A stretch of 64,000 nt of DNA from NCBI GenBank assembly GCA_029219245.1, contig JAQXTA010000003.1, positions 1-64,000 on the forward strand. The letters are read 5' to 3'. Origin of the DNA: Lachnospiraceae bacterium (lineage in GTDB: Bacteria; Bacillota; Clostridia; Lachnospirales; Lachnospiraceae). Made by a program: the position numbers and the translations under genes. The notes under the pieces are model-generated. The model did no database searches. It was not told the origin of the DNA and saw only the letters and a program-made list of their open reading frames with translations. Positions 55,205 to 63,273 of the stretch are shown here, in pieces (the stretch's first letter is position 1; the number at the start of each line of letters is the position of its first letter).

Positions 55205-56485
55205 TCAAGAACATTTCACTTTTTTACCTGCCACATATTTGGCATATATCCCATTCAAATCAATTGAAAGGTAAATACTGCGTTCCAGACGCTGGCGTAG
55301 CGATAATTCCTGCGGATAGGGCTGCATGGAATCGTCCAGTACAATGGCATCCAGCTCATAGCCTTCTTCAAAGCTGCCGACTTTGCCAAAGAATTCGCCG
55401 CCGCCTTTTGTTGCCATATAAAACACTTCTTCAAAGGTCAGAGGTTTCCACGCAGAATCCACGTACCGCCAGTACAGCTTGGATACTTGAATGGCATCTG
55501 TCATGGCGCGGAAAATAGACTCGTTTTGCCCTCCTGCCACATCGCTTCCGAGTCCAACCTTAATTCCCAGTTCCAGATACCGCTTTATTGGTGCAATACC
55601 GGAAGCCAGATTCATATTAGAAGCCGGACAATGTGCCACAAATACGCCATTTCCGCGCATACATTCTACTTCTTCTTCAGTGGACCAGACACAATGCGCC
55701 ATAATCGTTTTTGCATCGTTTCCAAAAAAACCATATTTATGATAAGTATCCCCATAAAATCCCGCATTAGGAAAAAGTTTCTTTACGGATTCCACTTCTT
55801 CCGGGTTTTCCGACAAATGGGATTGTACCGGCAAATCATATTCTTTTCGTACTTCCTGAAGCTTTTCCAGCAAAGGTTCCGAACAGCCAGGCAAAAACCG
55901 AGGTGTCAAAATCGGCATGGTGTTTCTGTATTTCCCGCGGTTTTTCTCCAACCATTTGCGCGTATCTAATATGGCCTGCTCCACATCCTCCTCACAAAGT
56001 TCCTGCGGGGCCTGTCTATCCATATTTACTTTCCCCACATAAGTTATCAGACCGGTCTCTTCCATCAGATTCATCAGAAGCACCGTTGCTTTCCAATGTC
56101 TGGTAGCAAAAATACAGGCACGCGTTGTAGCACTTTTCCGCATCTGCTCTGCAAAGATGGAATATGCATCACAGGCATAATCCAAATCCTCATATTTTAC
56201 TTCCTCCGGAAATGCCTGTTCCTGCAACCATCCCATCAGTTCCAAATCCATTCCCATTCCACGAAAAGCATATTGCGGTGCATGAATATGCAAGTCAACC
56301 ATGCCCGGAATAATCAGTCGGTTGCCATAATCAATAAGAGGCAATGACTCATATTGCTGCGGCAGTTTTTCAAAAACGCCACAGGATTTGCCATCCATAC
56401 AAACGATATAGCTGTGTGGACACGCCTTAATTTCCGTTTTACTAACGCTATAACAAATATTACCTTTTAATACAAAATCTCCCAA
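55205..56485 (-). CDS. guaD: Guanine deaminase
   Basis: This 426-residue amidohydrolase converts guanine to xanthine. The metal and substrate residues are all seen: VDLHIHAPQ, QSHLSENPEEV, MAHCVWST and GLGSDVAGG, the last two being typical of GuaD. Translation appears to start at TTG 56485, nine bases after AAGGA; no ATG is nearby. It has its own promoter and fits the purine theme of the region, salvage rather than synthesis. Confidence 0.9.
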   Translation of the reverse strand: MGDFVLKGNICYSVSKTEIKACPHSYIVCMDGKSCGVFEKLPQQYESLPLIDYGNRLIIPGMVDLHIHAPQYAFRGMGMDLELMGWLQEQAFPEEVKYEDLDYACDAYSIFAEQMRKSATTRACIFATRHWKATVLLMNLMEETGLITYVGKVNMDRQAPQELCEEDVEQAILDTRKWLEKNRGKYRNTMPILTPRFLPGCSEPLLEKLQEVRKEYDLPVQSHLSENPEEVESVKKLFPNAGFYGDTYHKYGFFGNDAKTIMAHCVWSTEEEVECMRGNGVFVAHCPASNMNLASGIAPIKRYLELGIKVGLGSDVAGGQNESIFRAMTDAIQVSKLYWRYVDSAWKPLTFEEVFYMATKGGGEFFGKVGSFEEGYELDAIVLDDSMQPYPQELSLRQRLERSIYLSIDLNGIYAKYVAGKKVKCS

Positions 56486-56529
56486 ACTTAAATTTCCTTT
56501 CCGGGATTGTTAAAAATCTTTTACAATTT

Positions 56530-56559
56530 ATTATAGCCTATAATTCCAAAGAACACCAA
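56530..56559 (-). promoter_or_regulatory. guaD promoter
   Basis: On the minus strand TTGGTG (56554-56559) and TATAAT (56530-56535) are 18 bases apart. Confidence 0.55.
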
Positions 56560-56589
56560 ATAGAAATCAGATTTATATTGTCTTTTCTT

Positions 56590-57381
56590 CTAAACAAACA
56601 ACAGCCAGATGATTTTGGAAATAATATGGGTACCCATGTGCCCGATAAATGCATACTGGATACCATATTTATGGTATATCCAGCCAAACACCATTCCAAG
56701 TCCGCCGTTTAGTAAAAAGCACCGGAAGACCACTAACAGTGTCAGTCCGCCAAACATGGAAATCGTTGTCGGCAAATGTCCTGCGGCAAAAAGCATGGCG
56801 CTGATGATGTTTGCAGCAATATAAACCGCTTCCGGAATCTCTTCTTTTCCATAATTTCGGCAGAAAATTTTCCACAGAAGCAGTGCCACCAAAGACATAA
56901 AAAACAGTCGAAGTAATACTTCCTCTATGAAACCACCATAAAAAATGGAAGCCATCCAGTTATCGAAGCTTCGTATGGTAATCTCACTCTCATAAGTTGC
57001 CGCAACCTCCGGCAGTGCTTTCCCGAAAGTCCAATAATCCAGGCTGAACAAAATACCGCAGATAAGCGTTATGATAACTACTTTCAGCAGACTTTCCCTT
57101 TCGTACTTTATCGGCTTCATCAGTCCTGTCTTTTCTGCCAGAAGATAACCGATAAACCCACAGATTACCGCATACATAACACTCTGAACCATGCTCGAAA
57201 GTGCCAGAGCCTGTACACTGCCGACCTGCGCAAGTATCATCTGCTGCATTTCCTGCGTATAGGAAGCATAAGCATATTTTCCGGTAAAATAACCGCCAAT
57301 GGCAGCAATCGGAATCATTGCTGCCGTAAATTGCAGCGCTTTTTTTCTTACTTCCCGTTTCGTATTATTTGCTTTTTCCAT
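56590..57381 (-). CDS. CPBP family intramembrane metalloprotease
   Basis: The 263-residue membrane protein belongs to the CAAX-protease/bacteriocin-processing (Abi) family. Eight or so helices carry the conserved motifs: FIEEVLLRLFFMSL (EExxxR), FAAGHLPTT and FIGHMGTHII, which supply the Glu and His zinc ligands. Bacterial members process or give immunity to peptides; the target here is unknown. The start ATG overlaps the XRE gene's stop as TAATG, so the two are translated together; an ATG six codons earlier is the alternative. Confidence 0.88.
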   Translation of the reverse strand: MEKANNTKREVRKKALQFTAAMIPIAAIGGYFTGKYAYASYTQEMQQMILAQVGSVQALALSSMVQSVMYAVICGFIGYLLAEKTGLMKPIKYERESLLKVVIITLICGILFSLDYWTFGKALPEVAATYESEITIRSFDNWMASIFYGGFIEEVLLRLFFMSLVALLLWKIFCRNYGKEEIPEAVYIAANIISAMLFAAGHLPTTISMFGGLTLLVVFRCFLLNGGLGMVFGWIYHKYGIQYAFIGHMGTHIISKIIWLLFV

Positions 57382-58520
57382 TATTTCTTTTTCCAACATT
57401 TCTCCCCGCCCCTCTTTCGTGCAAATATTTTTAATTTCTGATATTCCTCTTCTTCCTCCAGGACAGCAAAAGCTTGTGTATCAAAAACCGAAACCATGCT
57501 GTCATAGATAATCTTCTTATCTCTCGGCGCCCTGCCTCCAAGCGGTGCCTTTTCAAACCAGGCATTCAGGGCATCAAAATAGGCATCGCCATGCATTGGG
57601 TTCTCTTCCCCCTGTAAAAAGGCATCCGTCAGATAAATAAATTTCTTCAACATTTCCAATGCTTTCGCCTTTTTCCCATGCTGACAATAGATAATTGCCA
57701 TCTGATAATACAGAAGAACCATGGAATTAAAGTTTAATTCTTCCAGCTTATATGCATCCGCCACCTTTTGAATCCGGTCAAGGCTTTCTTCGCATAAGAT
57801 AAGATTGTCTTTGTGAATGGTCATATACTGTGTGGCACAGCCAGTCAGAGCTATCAGATAATAATACATACTAATCTGGGTAAAACTGTCTGCCTTTTCC
57901 ATTTCGCCTGCACGCAGATACGCACCAATCAAGGTTCCTATATTCTGTGAATCCAGCCGGAAAGGATTACAGGTTTCTTCCAACGCCTCAATTACCTCTG
58001 CTGTTTTGCCCATCTGCAAATCCACTGCCGCCTTTAAGGCTACGACATCACTGCACAAGGCAATATCCTTACATTCCAGAAGAATGTGGTCGCACAACTT
58101 TTCTGCTTCTTCCAGTATCGAAATGCTTCTTGTTCCACCCGGCAGCATATAATGATTAACCCACAGACAGACAATCTGACTCAAAAACTCATAACAGGAA
58201 TAATATTGTTTTACCAGTTTCCGGCTTTTTTCCATAACCGTTTCAAATTCATTCTCTGCAAATTCTTCGGCAAGCTCCATATAAATTTTTTCTATCTGCT
58301 CTTTACTAAGCTGCGGCTCATATCCCAACAGTTCATCAATCGTACTGTCAAAATATGCCGCAAGCTTTGGTAAAAGCAAAACATCCGGCAGACTTTGCCC
58401 GGTTTCCCATTTGGATACCGATGCCTTGGTAACCCCCAGGAAATCCGCAAGCTGTTCCTGCGTGATTTTTTTCTCATGGCGAAGTCTTGTCAGGTTATCC
58501 GCCAAATGAATGGACTGCAT
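57381..58520 (-). CDS. XRE-type regulator with TPR-like sensor domain
   Basis: The 379-residue protein has an XRE helix-turn-helix at about 8-60 (LRHEKKITQEQLADFLGVTK, then ASVSKWETGQSLPD) and a helical TPR-like remainder, as in RNPP-style peptide sensors. It is coupled to a CPBP protease gene, a frequent pairing. The ATG at 58520 has AAAGGGGG upstream; earlier in-frame codons are not used. A repeated 9-mer upstream may be its own binding site. Confidence 0.88.
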   Translation of the reverse strand: MQSIHLADNLTRLRHEKKITQEQLADFLGVTKASVSKWETGQSLPDVLLLPKLAAYFDSTIDELLGYEPQLSKEQIEKIYMELAEEFAENEFETVMEKSRKLVKQYYSCYEFLSQIVCLWVNHYMLPGGTRSISILEEAEKLCDHILLECKDIALCSDVVALKAAVDLQMGKTAEVIEALEETCNPFRLDSQNIGTLIGAYLRAGEMEKADSFTQISMYYYLIALTGCATQYMTIHKDNLILCEESLDRIQKVADAYKLEELNFNSMVLLYYQMAIIYCQHGKKAKALEMLKKFIYLTDAFLQGEENPMHGDAYFDALNAWFEKAPLGGRAPRDKKIIYDSMVSVFDTQAFAVLEEEEEYQKLKIFARKRGGEKCWKKK

Positions 58521-58581
58521 AAAAATACCCCCTTTCAGGTACATTTTACTGAAAAAGAGGGTATAACTCAATGGAGTCTGA

Positions 58582-58620
58582 CGATACTTTGCGATTTTTT
58601 GTCAACCGGTGCGATACTTT
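58582..58620. promoter_or_regulatory. Direct 9-bp repeats upstream of the XRE gene
   Basis: CGATACTTT occurs at 58582-58590 and 58612-58620, 30 bases apart (three helical turns), on both sides of a minus-strand TTGACA (58600-58605). No good -10 box is at the right distance. Possible operator of the XRE protein. Confidence 0.4.
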
Positions 58621-59472
58621 TTATATTTTTCGTACCGGTATCTGGATTTCAGAAAGCCAGTCCTTGGGGGATTCTTTATTCCATACGCCGTCAATATAAG
58701 ACTCTCTGATATTTCCACATATCTCATAGCCGTTCTCTTCGATAAACTTCAAAAGAATCGCGTATGTTTTCGGAAAGCTGTCATAGGATCCTTTATGAAA
58801 AATACAGGCCGCTTCTTTTACTTCCGGAAATACCTGAAAAGTAACCTTTTCCGAGTTTTCGCCTGCTTCCGTTACCGCCTCACAAACCTCTACCAGAATA
58901 TCCTCTTCCTTATATCCCGGTTCCAGATAATGGGTAAAGCAATAATCCGGTTCCGCACAGATGCAGCCAAGCCGTTCCATCTCTGCGCCCATCTGCGGCA
59001 TTACATCAAACAATTCATCATAGGAAAACAGCCTGGTTTTCATTGTGGCTACGGTAACCTGTGGTAAGCTTTTGATAAGTACCGGTGCAGACAGATTCAG
59101 ATTTTCTTCTGCCAGATAGCTTTCCACCTGCGCCAGTGTTGCGGTAAGCTTTGCTATCTGTTTCAATATTTCCTGTTTCTTGGCACACAGCATTTCCTTC
59201 GCCGGCTGTCCATTCTGAATTGCTTTAATATCCTCTATCGAAAAGTCCATATTCCGTAGAGAAAGAATCTGCTGCAAGTCTGCAATCTGCCCGGCCAGAT
59301 AATAACGGTATCCATTGCTCTCATCCACATATGCCGGCTTTAAGATGCCCTGTTCCTCGTAGTGGCGGAGTGTCTTTATCGTCACATGTCCCATTCCCGC
59401 AAACATACCGATACGATACAGTCTGGGCATTTCCCTTTCTTTACAATATTCATGTTCTTCTATCATTCTCAT
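58621..59472 (-). CDS. MerR family regulator with GyrI-like effector domain
   Basis: The 283-residue protein has a MerR winged helix (RLYRIGMFAGMGHVTIKTLR, then HYEEQGILKP), a coiled linker, and a C-terminal effector-binding domain of the BmrR/GyrI type (about 125-283), which binds drugs or other cations. It starts at ATG 59472 with GGGG upstream, 14 bases after the permease gene. It is the last gene of an ABC-exporter operon whose promoter has the 19-bp spacer typical of MerR control, so it probably activates its own operon when the effector binds. Confidence 0.9.
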   Translation of the reverse strand: MRMIEEHEYCKEREMPRLYRIGMFAGMGHVTIKTLRHYEEQGILKPAYVDESNGYRYYLAGQIADLQQILSLRNMDFSIEDIKAIQNGQPAKEMLCAKKQEILKQIAKLTATLAQVESYLAEENLNLSAPVLIKSLPQVTVATMKTRLFSYDELFDVMPQMGAEMERLGCICAEPDYCFTHYLEPGYKEEDILVEVCEAVTEAGENSEKVTFQVFPEVKEAACIFHKGSYDSFPKTYAILLKFIEENGYEICGNIRESYIDGVWNKESPKDWLSEIQIPVRKI

Positions 59473-59486
59473 AGCAATCCCCTTTT

Positions 59487-60227
59487 CTATTCCCAGCGAA
59501 ATGTTTTCACTGAAATCAAACTGCAAACAACCGTAATTCCTATTAAGAGCATTACAATTTTTACGGCATCATCCATCTGCACACCCAGCGAAGCCGCCTT
59601 CATCAGCCGGATTCCCTGTGTTAACGGTAATACAGATGCTACTTTCTGTAAGCCTTTCGGGAAAAGTTCAAAGGGAATGGTGGCTCCCGACAGAAAAAGC
59701 ATCGGGAAATATACAGCACTGGTAACTGCATTTGCTGCTTTTACCGTCCGGCAGAGACTTGCCATCATAAATCCGATACTGAACATGGAGACCAATGTTA
59801 AAATCCAGGCTCCGATAAAAATAGCCGGCTTACCATCCATCCGATAGTCAAAAATCACCGTTGCAACCACCGTTATTGCGACTGCCGAAAAAATCGCATT
59901 GACAGCATTGCACAACATATCTGCCCCCAGAAGCTGTACCGGACTGCATGGGGTTACAAAAAAATGTTTCAATATTTTTTTATCCCGGTAATCTGCGATT
60001 GTCAGTGGGACGCCCATAAAAGCACCCGCACAGATACCTACTGCAATCAGAGATGCATAGGCACTTTGCAGGAAAGTATAACCGCTGTCCCCTGCTGTCT
60101 TGCCACCGGCAATCATCGCAATCAATAATAAAACGCCTACCGGCATCAGTATGCCAAAAATGATGCCGTCACAGGAGCGAAAACCCAGTTTTTGTTCAAT
60201 CGTATATAATTTCAAAAATCGTTTCAC
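59487..60227 (-). CDS. ABC-2 type exporter permease
   Basis: The 246-residue permease has six hydrophobic helices in the ABC-2 pattern (LMADY-type first loop, then ADYRDKKILKHFFVTPCSPV). With the upstream ATPase it forms an exporter of drugs or peptides. GTG 60227 is the start: it follows GGAGG by seven bases and overlaps the ATPase stop as GTGA. An earlier in-frame ATG lies inside the ATPase gene and is rejected. Confidence 0.9.
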   Translation of the reverse strand: MKRFLKLYTIEQKLGFRSCDGIIFGILMPVGVLLLIAMIAGGKTAGDSGYTFLQSAYASLIAVGICAGAFMGVPLTIADYRDKKILKHFFVTPCSPVQLLGADMLCNAVNAIFSAVAITVVATVIFDYRMDGKPAIFIGAWILTLVSMFSIGFMMASLCRTVKAANAVTSAVYFPMLFLSGATIPFELFPKGLQKVASVLPLTQGIRLMKAASLGVQMDDAVKIVMLLIGITVVCSLISVKTFRWE

Positions 60228-60946
60228 AGCAGGACCTCCTCTCCCATATACCAAAGATATGCCTCTTCCAGATTATCGTAAGGACTTCCTGCAATCACGT
60301 CTTTTACCGTACCTTCAACTACCTTCTGTCCTTCTTTTATCAGGCAGATTCGGTCACAAAGGCTCTCTGCTTCCTCCATATAATGTGTCGTCAGGACAAT
60401 CGTTGTTCCTTCCTCTTTCAGTTGTGTCAGATTTCTCCAGACTTCTCTTCTGGCTGCCGTATCCAGTCCGGTGGTCAGTTCATCCAGAAAAATAATTTCC
60501 GGGTTTGGAATGAGTGCCAGCACAACCGAAAGCTTCTGTCGTTCCCCTCCGGACAGCTTATTTACCTGTGCCTTTTCCAAAGACTCCAGCTTAAATTTCT
60601 GTAAGAGCGCATGATAATCTGCCGGTTCCCGGTATAAGACTGAAATCTCCTGACAGATTTCATCCACCCGGATAGCATTCTGATAATTGGATGCCTGAAG
60701 CTGCACACCTACTTTTTCAAAAATTTCTTTGCGGTGCTTACGCGGCTCTTTTCCCAAAATAGAAACCGTTCCGCTATCTGCCTTTTTCAGTCCGAGCAGG
60801 GTTTCAATCGTAGTACTCTTTCCGGCACCGTTATGTCCAAGCAAGCCAAACACTTCCTGTTTGTTTACTGCAAAAGACAAATTTTTTACAACACATCTTC
60901 CCTTGAAGGACTTGGAAAGATTTTTCACTTCAATACATGGATTCAT
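60224..60946 (-). CDS. ABC exporter ATPase
   Basis: The 240-residue ATPase has Walker A GLLGHNGAGKST, signature LSGGERQK and Walker B IIFLDELTTGLD. It couples to the permease gene by a GTGA overlap. First gene of the exporter-MerR operon, 25 bases after the MerR-type promoter; drug or antimicrobial-peptide export is likely by analogy. Confidence 0.93.
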   Translation of the reverse strand: MNPCIEVKNLSKSFKGRCVVKNLSFAVNKQEVFGLLGHNGAGKSTTIETLLGLKKADSGTVSILGKEPRKHRKEIFEKVGVQLQASNYQNAIRVDEICQEISVLYREPADYHALLQKFKLESLEKAQVNKLSGGERQKLSVVLALIPNPEIIFLDELTTGLDTAARREVWRNLTQLKEEGTTIVLTTHYMEEAESLCDRICLIKEGQKVVEGTVKDVIAGSPYDNLEEAYLWYMGEEVLL

Positions 60947-60970
60947 CCTTTCTACCTCCCTTTCAAGGCT

Positions 60971-61001
60971 ATGCTACAGCCTCCCCTAAGGGATGAGTCA
61001 A
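60971..61001 (-). promoter_or_regulatory. MerR-type promoter with 19-bp spacer and operator
   Basis: On the minus strand TTGACT (60996-61001) and TAGCAT (60971-60976) are 19 bases apart, too long for normal use. The spacer holds a GC-rich palindrome, ATCCCTTAGGGGA, with an axis in the centre. This is the architecture of MerR-family operators, as in BmrR/TipA-like systems. The regulator is most likely the MerR gene at the end of the same operon. Confidence 0.85.
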
Positions 61002-61012
61002 GAAGGAAATTT

Positions 61013-61204
61013 CTACAAAGGACGTTTTTCCCATTCTTCTCTTGTAATCGCATATACTTTGGTAATCCATCCTCTGACACGTTTTTCGTCGAAAGTGTAA
61101 GGATAATGCTGCATAATATCGGAATCAGCCAGCACCGCATAGAGGGCATCATAATCGTCCGTTGTCATTTCTCTTAAAATAAGTCTCTCAGTTTCTATTA
61201 CCAT
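61013..61204 (-). pseudogene. Truncated GNAT acetyltransferase
   Basis: The 63-residue frame starts like a RimJ/RimL-type GNAT enzyme (MVIETERLILREMTTDDYDA, up to DEKRVRGWI) with a good ribosome site (GAAGGAAA). Then it changes to unrelated sequence and stops, where homologues run to about 170 residues. The acetyl-CoA-binding part is absent, so it is a remnant. It ends 12 bases before the MerR-type promoter, which may mark an old insertion or deletion junction. Confidence 0.7.
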
Positions 61205-61262
61205 TTTCCTTCGTTTCTCTAGGGTTGTGCAGACTACTGTAATGGGGCATGCATTATTTTAC

Positions 61263-61296
61263 AAAAGGGTGTGTAAAATCATCCACATACCCTTTT
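61263..61296 (-). terminator. Terminator of the arsenic operon
   Basis: AAAAGGGT and ACCCTTTT, extended by TGT/ACA, form a stem followed on the minus strand by a short U-run, about 100 bases beyond the arsC stop. The rest of the gap (61205-61396) holds nothing I recognise. Confidence 0.65.
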
Positions 61297-61396
61297 ATTA
61301 CCGTCTATAAAGACTTAAATATCAATTTTTGGGTTTTTGATTCGTCACAACACAGCTAGAAGTTATCATTTTCTTTTGTACAGAGAAAATATTGAC

Positions 61397-61804
61397 TTAT
61401 GAATTTGTGACTATTCTCTTTTTTAATTCAAGTACTCGCTTTTCTATCTCTTTTATAATAACCTTAAATTCTTCATCCGGTTTTCCTGTTGGATCTTCAA
61501 GTCCCCAGTTGTCATCAAATACTCTTCCTATAAATGGGCAACCAACATTACAACCCATGGAAATTGCTATATCGACCTCAGGTATCTCTGAAATAAGTTT
61601 ACTATGCTGTCCGTTTTGTTCCATATCAATACCATAGATTTCCTTCATCAGCCGAACAGCATCCTGATTAATCTGTGGTTTTGTTTCTGTTCCGGCTGAA
61701 TAACTTTCAAACACATCTCTTGCCAGATATTTACCAAGTGCTTCCGCAATCTGACTTCTACAGGAATTATGAACGCATATAAAGGCTACTTTTTTCTTTT
61801 CCAT
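61397..61804 (-). CDS. arsC: Arsenate reductase, LMW-phosphatase/thioredoxin type
   Basis: The 135-residue enzyme reduces arsenate to arsenite. Its N-terminal P-loop CVHNSCRSQ is the CX5R signature of the low-molecular-weight phosphatase family. Conserved Cys residues in SMGCNVGCPF would relay the disulfide to thioredoxin. Its ATG overlaps the end of the Acr3 frame as TAATG. Confidence 0.92.
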   Translation of the reverse strand: MEKKKVAFICVHNSCRSQIAEALGKYLARDVFESYSAGTETKPQINQDAVRLMKEIYGIDMEQNGQHSKLISEIPEVDIAISMGCNVGCPFIGRVFDDNWGLEDPTGKPDEEFKVIIKEIEKRVLELKKRIVTNS

Positions 61805-62849
61805 TACTGAAACCATCCCCTTGTTTTATTTGCGAACCAGCAAAGTGCCAGCATTACCGGAACCTCAGTCAAAACACCCACAGTTGTAGCAAGTGCTGCC
61901 GGACTTGTTGTTCCAAATAATGCAATTGCTACAGCAACAGCCAGCTCAAAGAAATTCGATGCTCCTATCATTCCCGCCGGAGCTGCGATATCATGAGTCA
62001 ATTTTAAGAGTTTGCATGCAGCATAAGCAATGGCAAAAATAAATACAGTTTGTATTATGAGCGGTATAGAAATTAATACGATGTGTAGCGGATTACTTAA
62101 TATCACTTCTGTCTGAGATGCAAAAATCAGGACAAGAGTAAGCAATAAACCTATTGTAGTAGCATTATCGAACTTGTGTATAAATACTTTCTCAAAATAC
62201 TCCTGCCTTTTTTCTTTATCATAAGTGTCCTAGTCAGAAAACCACCTGCAAGCGGAATCACAACAAAAAGTCCTACACTGATAAATAAAGTGCTATATGG
62301 AACGGTTACATTTGAAACTCCAAGTAAAAACTTTACGATTGGAACAAATGCTATGAGAATAATCAAATCATTCGTTGCTACCTGCACAACCGTATATGCC
62401 GGATTACCTTTTGTGAGAGTACTCCAAACGAATACCATTGCTGTACAAGGTGCTGCTCCAAGAAGCACTGCTCCTGCTAAGTACTCTGTAGCAAGTTCCG
62501 GTGTAATCAATGCCTTAAATACAGTAAACAAAAAGAAACTGCCGATTGCATACATGGTAAAAGGCTTAATCAGCCAGTTCACAATCCATGTAACAAACAG
62601 ACCCTTTGGATTCTTGCCAACCTGCTTTACACTCTGAAAATCCACTTTCATCATCATTGGATAAATCATTACCCAAATAAGAATAGCAATCGGAATAGAA
62701 ATTCCTGCTATAGATAGTTTATCCAAAAATGTAGGAATTGCCGGCAGAAACTTTCCAATCAGAATTCCCACTACCATACATAACAGTACCCATACACTTA
62801 AATATTTTTGAAAAAAGCTAATGCCCTCTGCTTTTGATTCTTTACTCAT
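61804..62849 (-). pseudogene. acr3: Acr3 arsenite efflux pump, split by a frameshift
   Basis: Acr3 exports arsenite. The first part (62849 to about 62210) has the N-terminal helices (FLPAIPTFLDKLSIAGISIP, GAAPCTAMVFVWS). The frame then goes out of phase after ...[10 protein letters not shown] and meets a stop at 62151. The rest follows in another frame ([20 protein letters not shown], then TLVLIFAS...NKTRGWFQ). The break coincides with a run of six A (T at 62208-62213); adding one A would restore [11 protein letters not shown] and a normal length of about 348. It may be a true mutation, a sequencing error at the homopolymer, or slippage. Confidence 0.85.
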
Positions 62850-62862
62850 AAATACCTTCCCT

Positions 62863-63225
62863 CTAGCAACCAAGTTTTTTAAGAAGTTCTTCCACCTGGG
62901 ATACTTTTAATACCTTACCCATAGATACTACCTGTTCATTTACAACTATTGCAGGCATGCTCATAGAACCATAGCTCATGACTTTTTCCATATCTGTGAT
63001 GTACTCAACTTCTGCATCAAGCTTCATGTTCGCAACCGCTTTTTTTACATTTTCATATTGCTCATGGCATGCTTTGCACCCGGCACCTAAGACCTTAATA
63101 TGACACCCATTTTCTCCACATGCGCAGCAACATTCGCTAACTGACTCCTTTACAGGTGTTTCTCCACAGCAGCATCCTCCCTTTGTTTCCTCTTCCATTT
63201 TCTTACCAAATCCAAATAATCCCAT
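62863..63225 (-). CDS. Cys-rich thioredoxin-like protein of the arsenic cluster
   Basis: The 120-residue protein has a C-terminal thioredoxin-like fold (redox-active disulfide protein 2 type) with the CxxC site GAGCKACHEQ and cis-Pro motif SMPAIVV. Unusually, an N-terminal extension of about 40 residues is very rich in Cys (GGCCCGETP, ECCCACGENGC), which may bind arsenite or another soft metal. It lies between the permease and acr3, as in many clostridial ars clusters, and is expected to pass electrons or metal. Confidence 0.87.
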   Translation of the reverse strand: MGLFGFGKKMEEETKGGCCCGETPVKESVSECCCACGENGCHIKVLGAGCKACHEQYENVKKAVANMKLDAEVEYITDMEKVMSYGSMSMPAIVVNEQVVSMGKVLKVSQVEELLKKLGC

Positions 63226-63273
63226 GTTACTAATCTCCTTTTCTTTTTATTAATATGTGATATTTTTATATCC

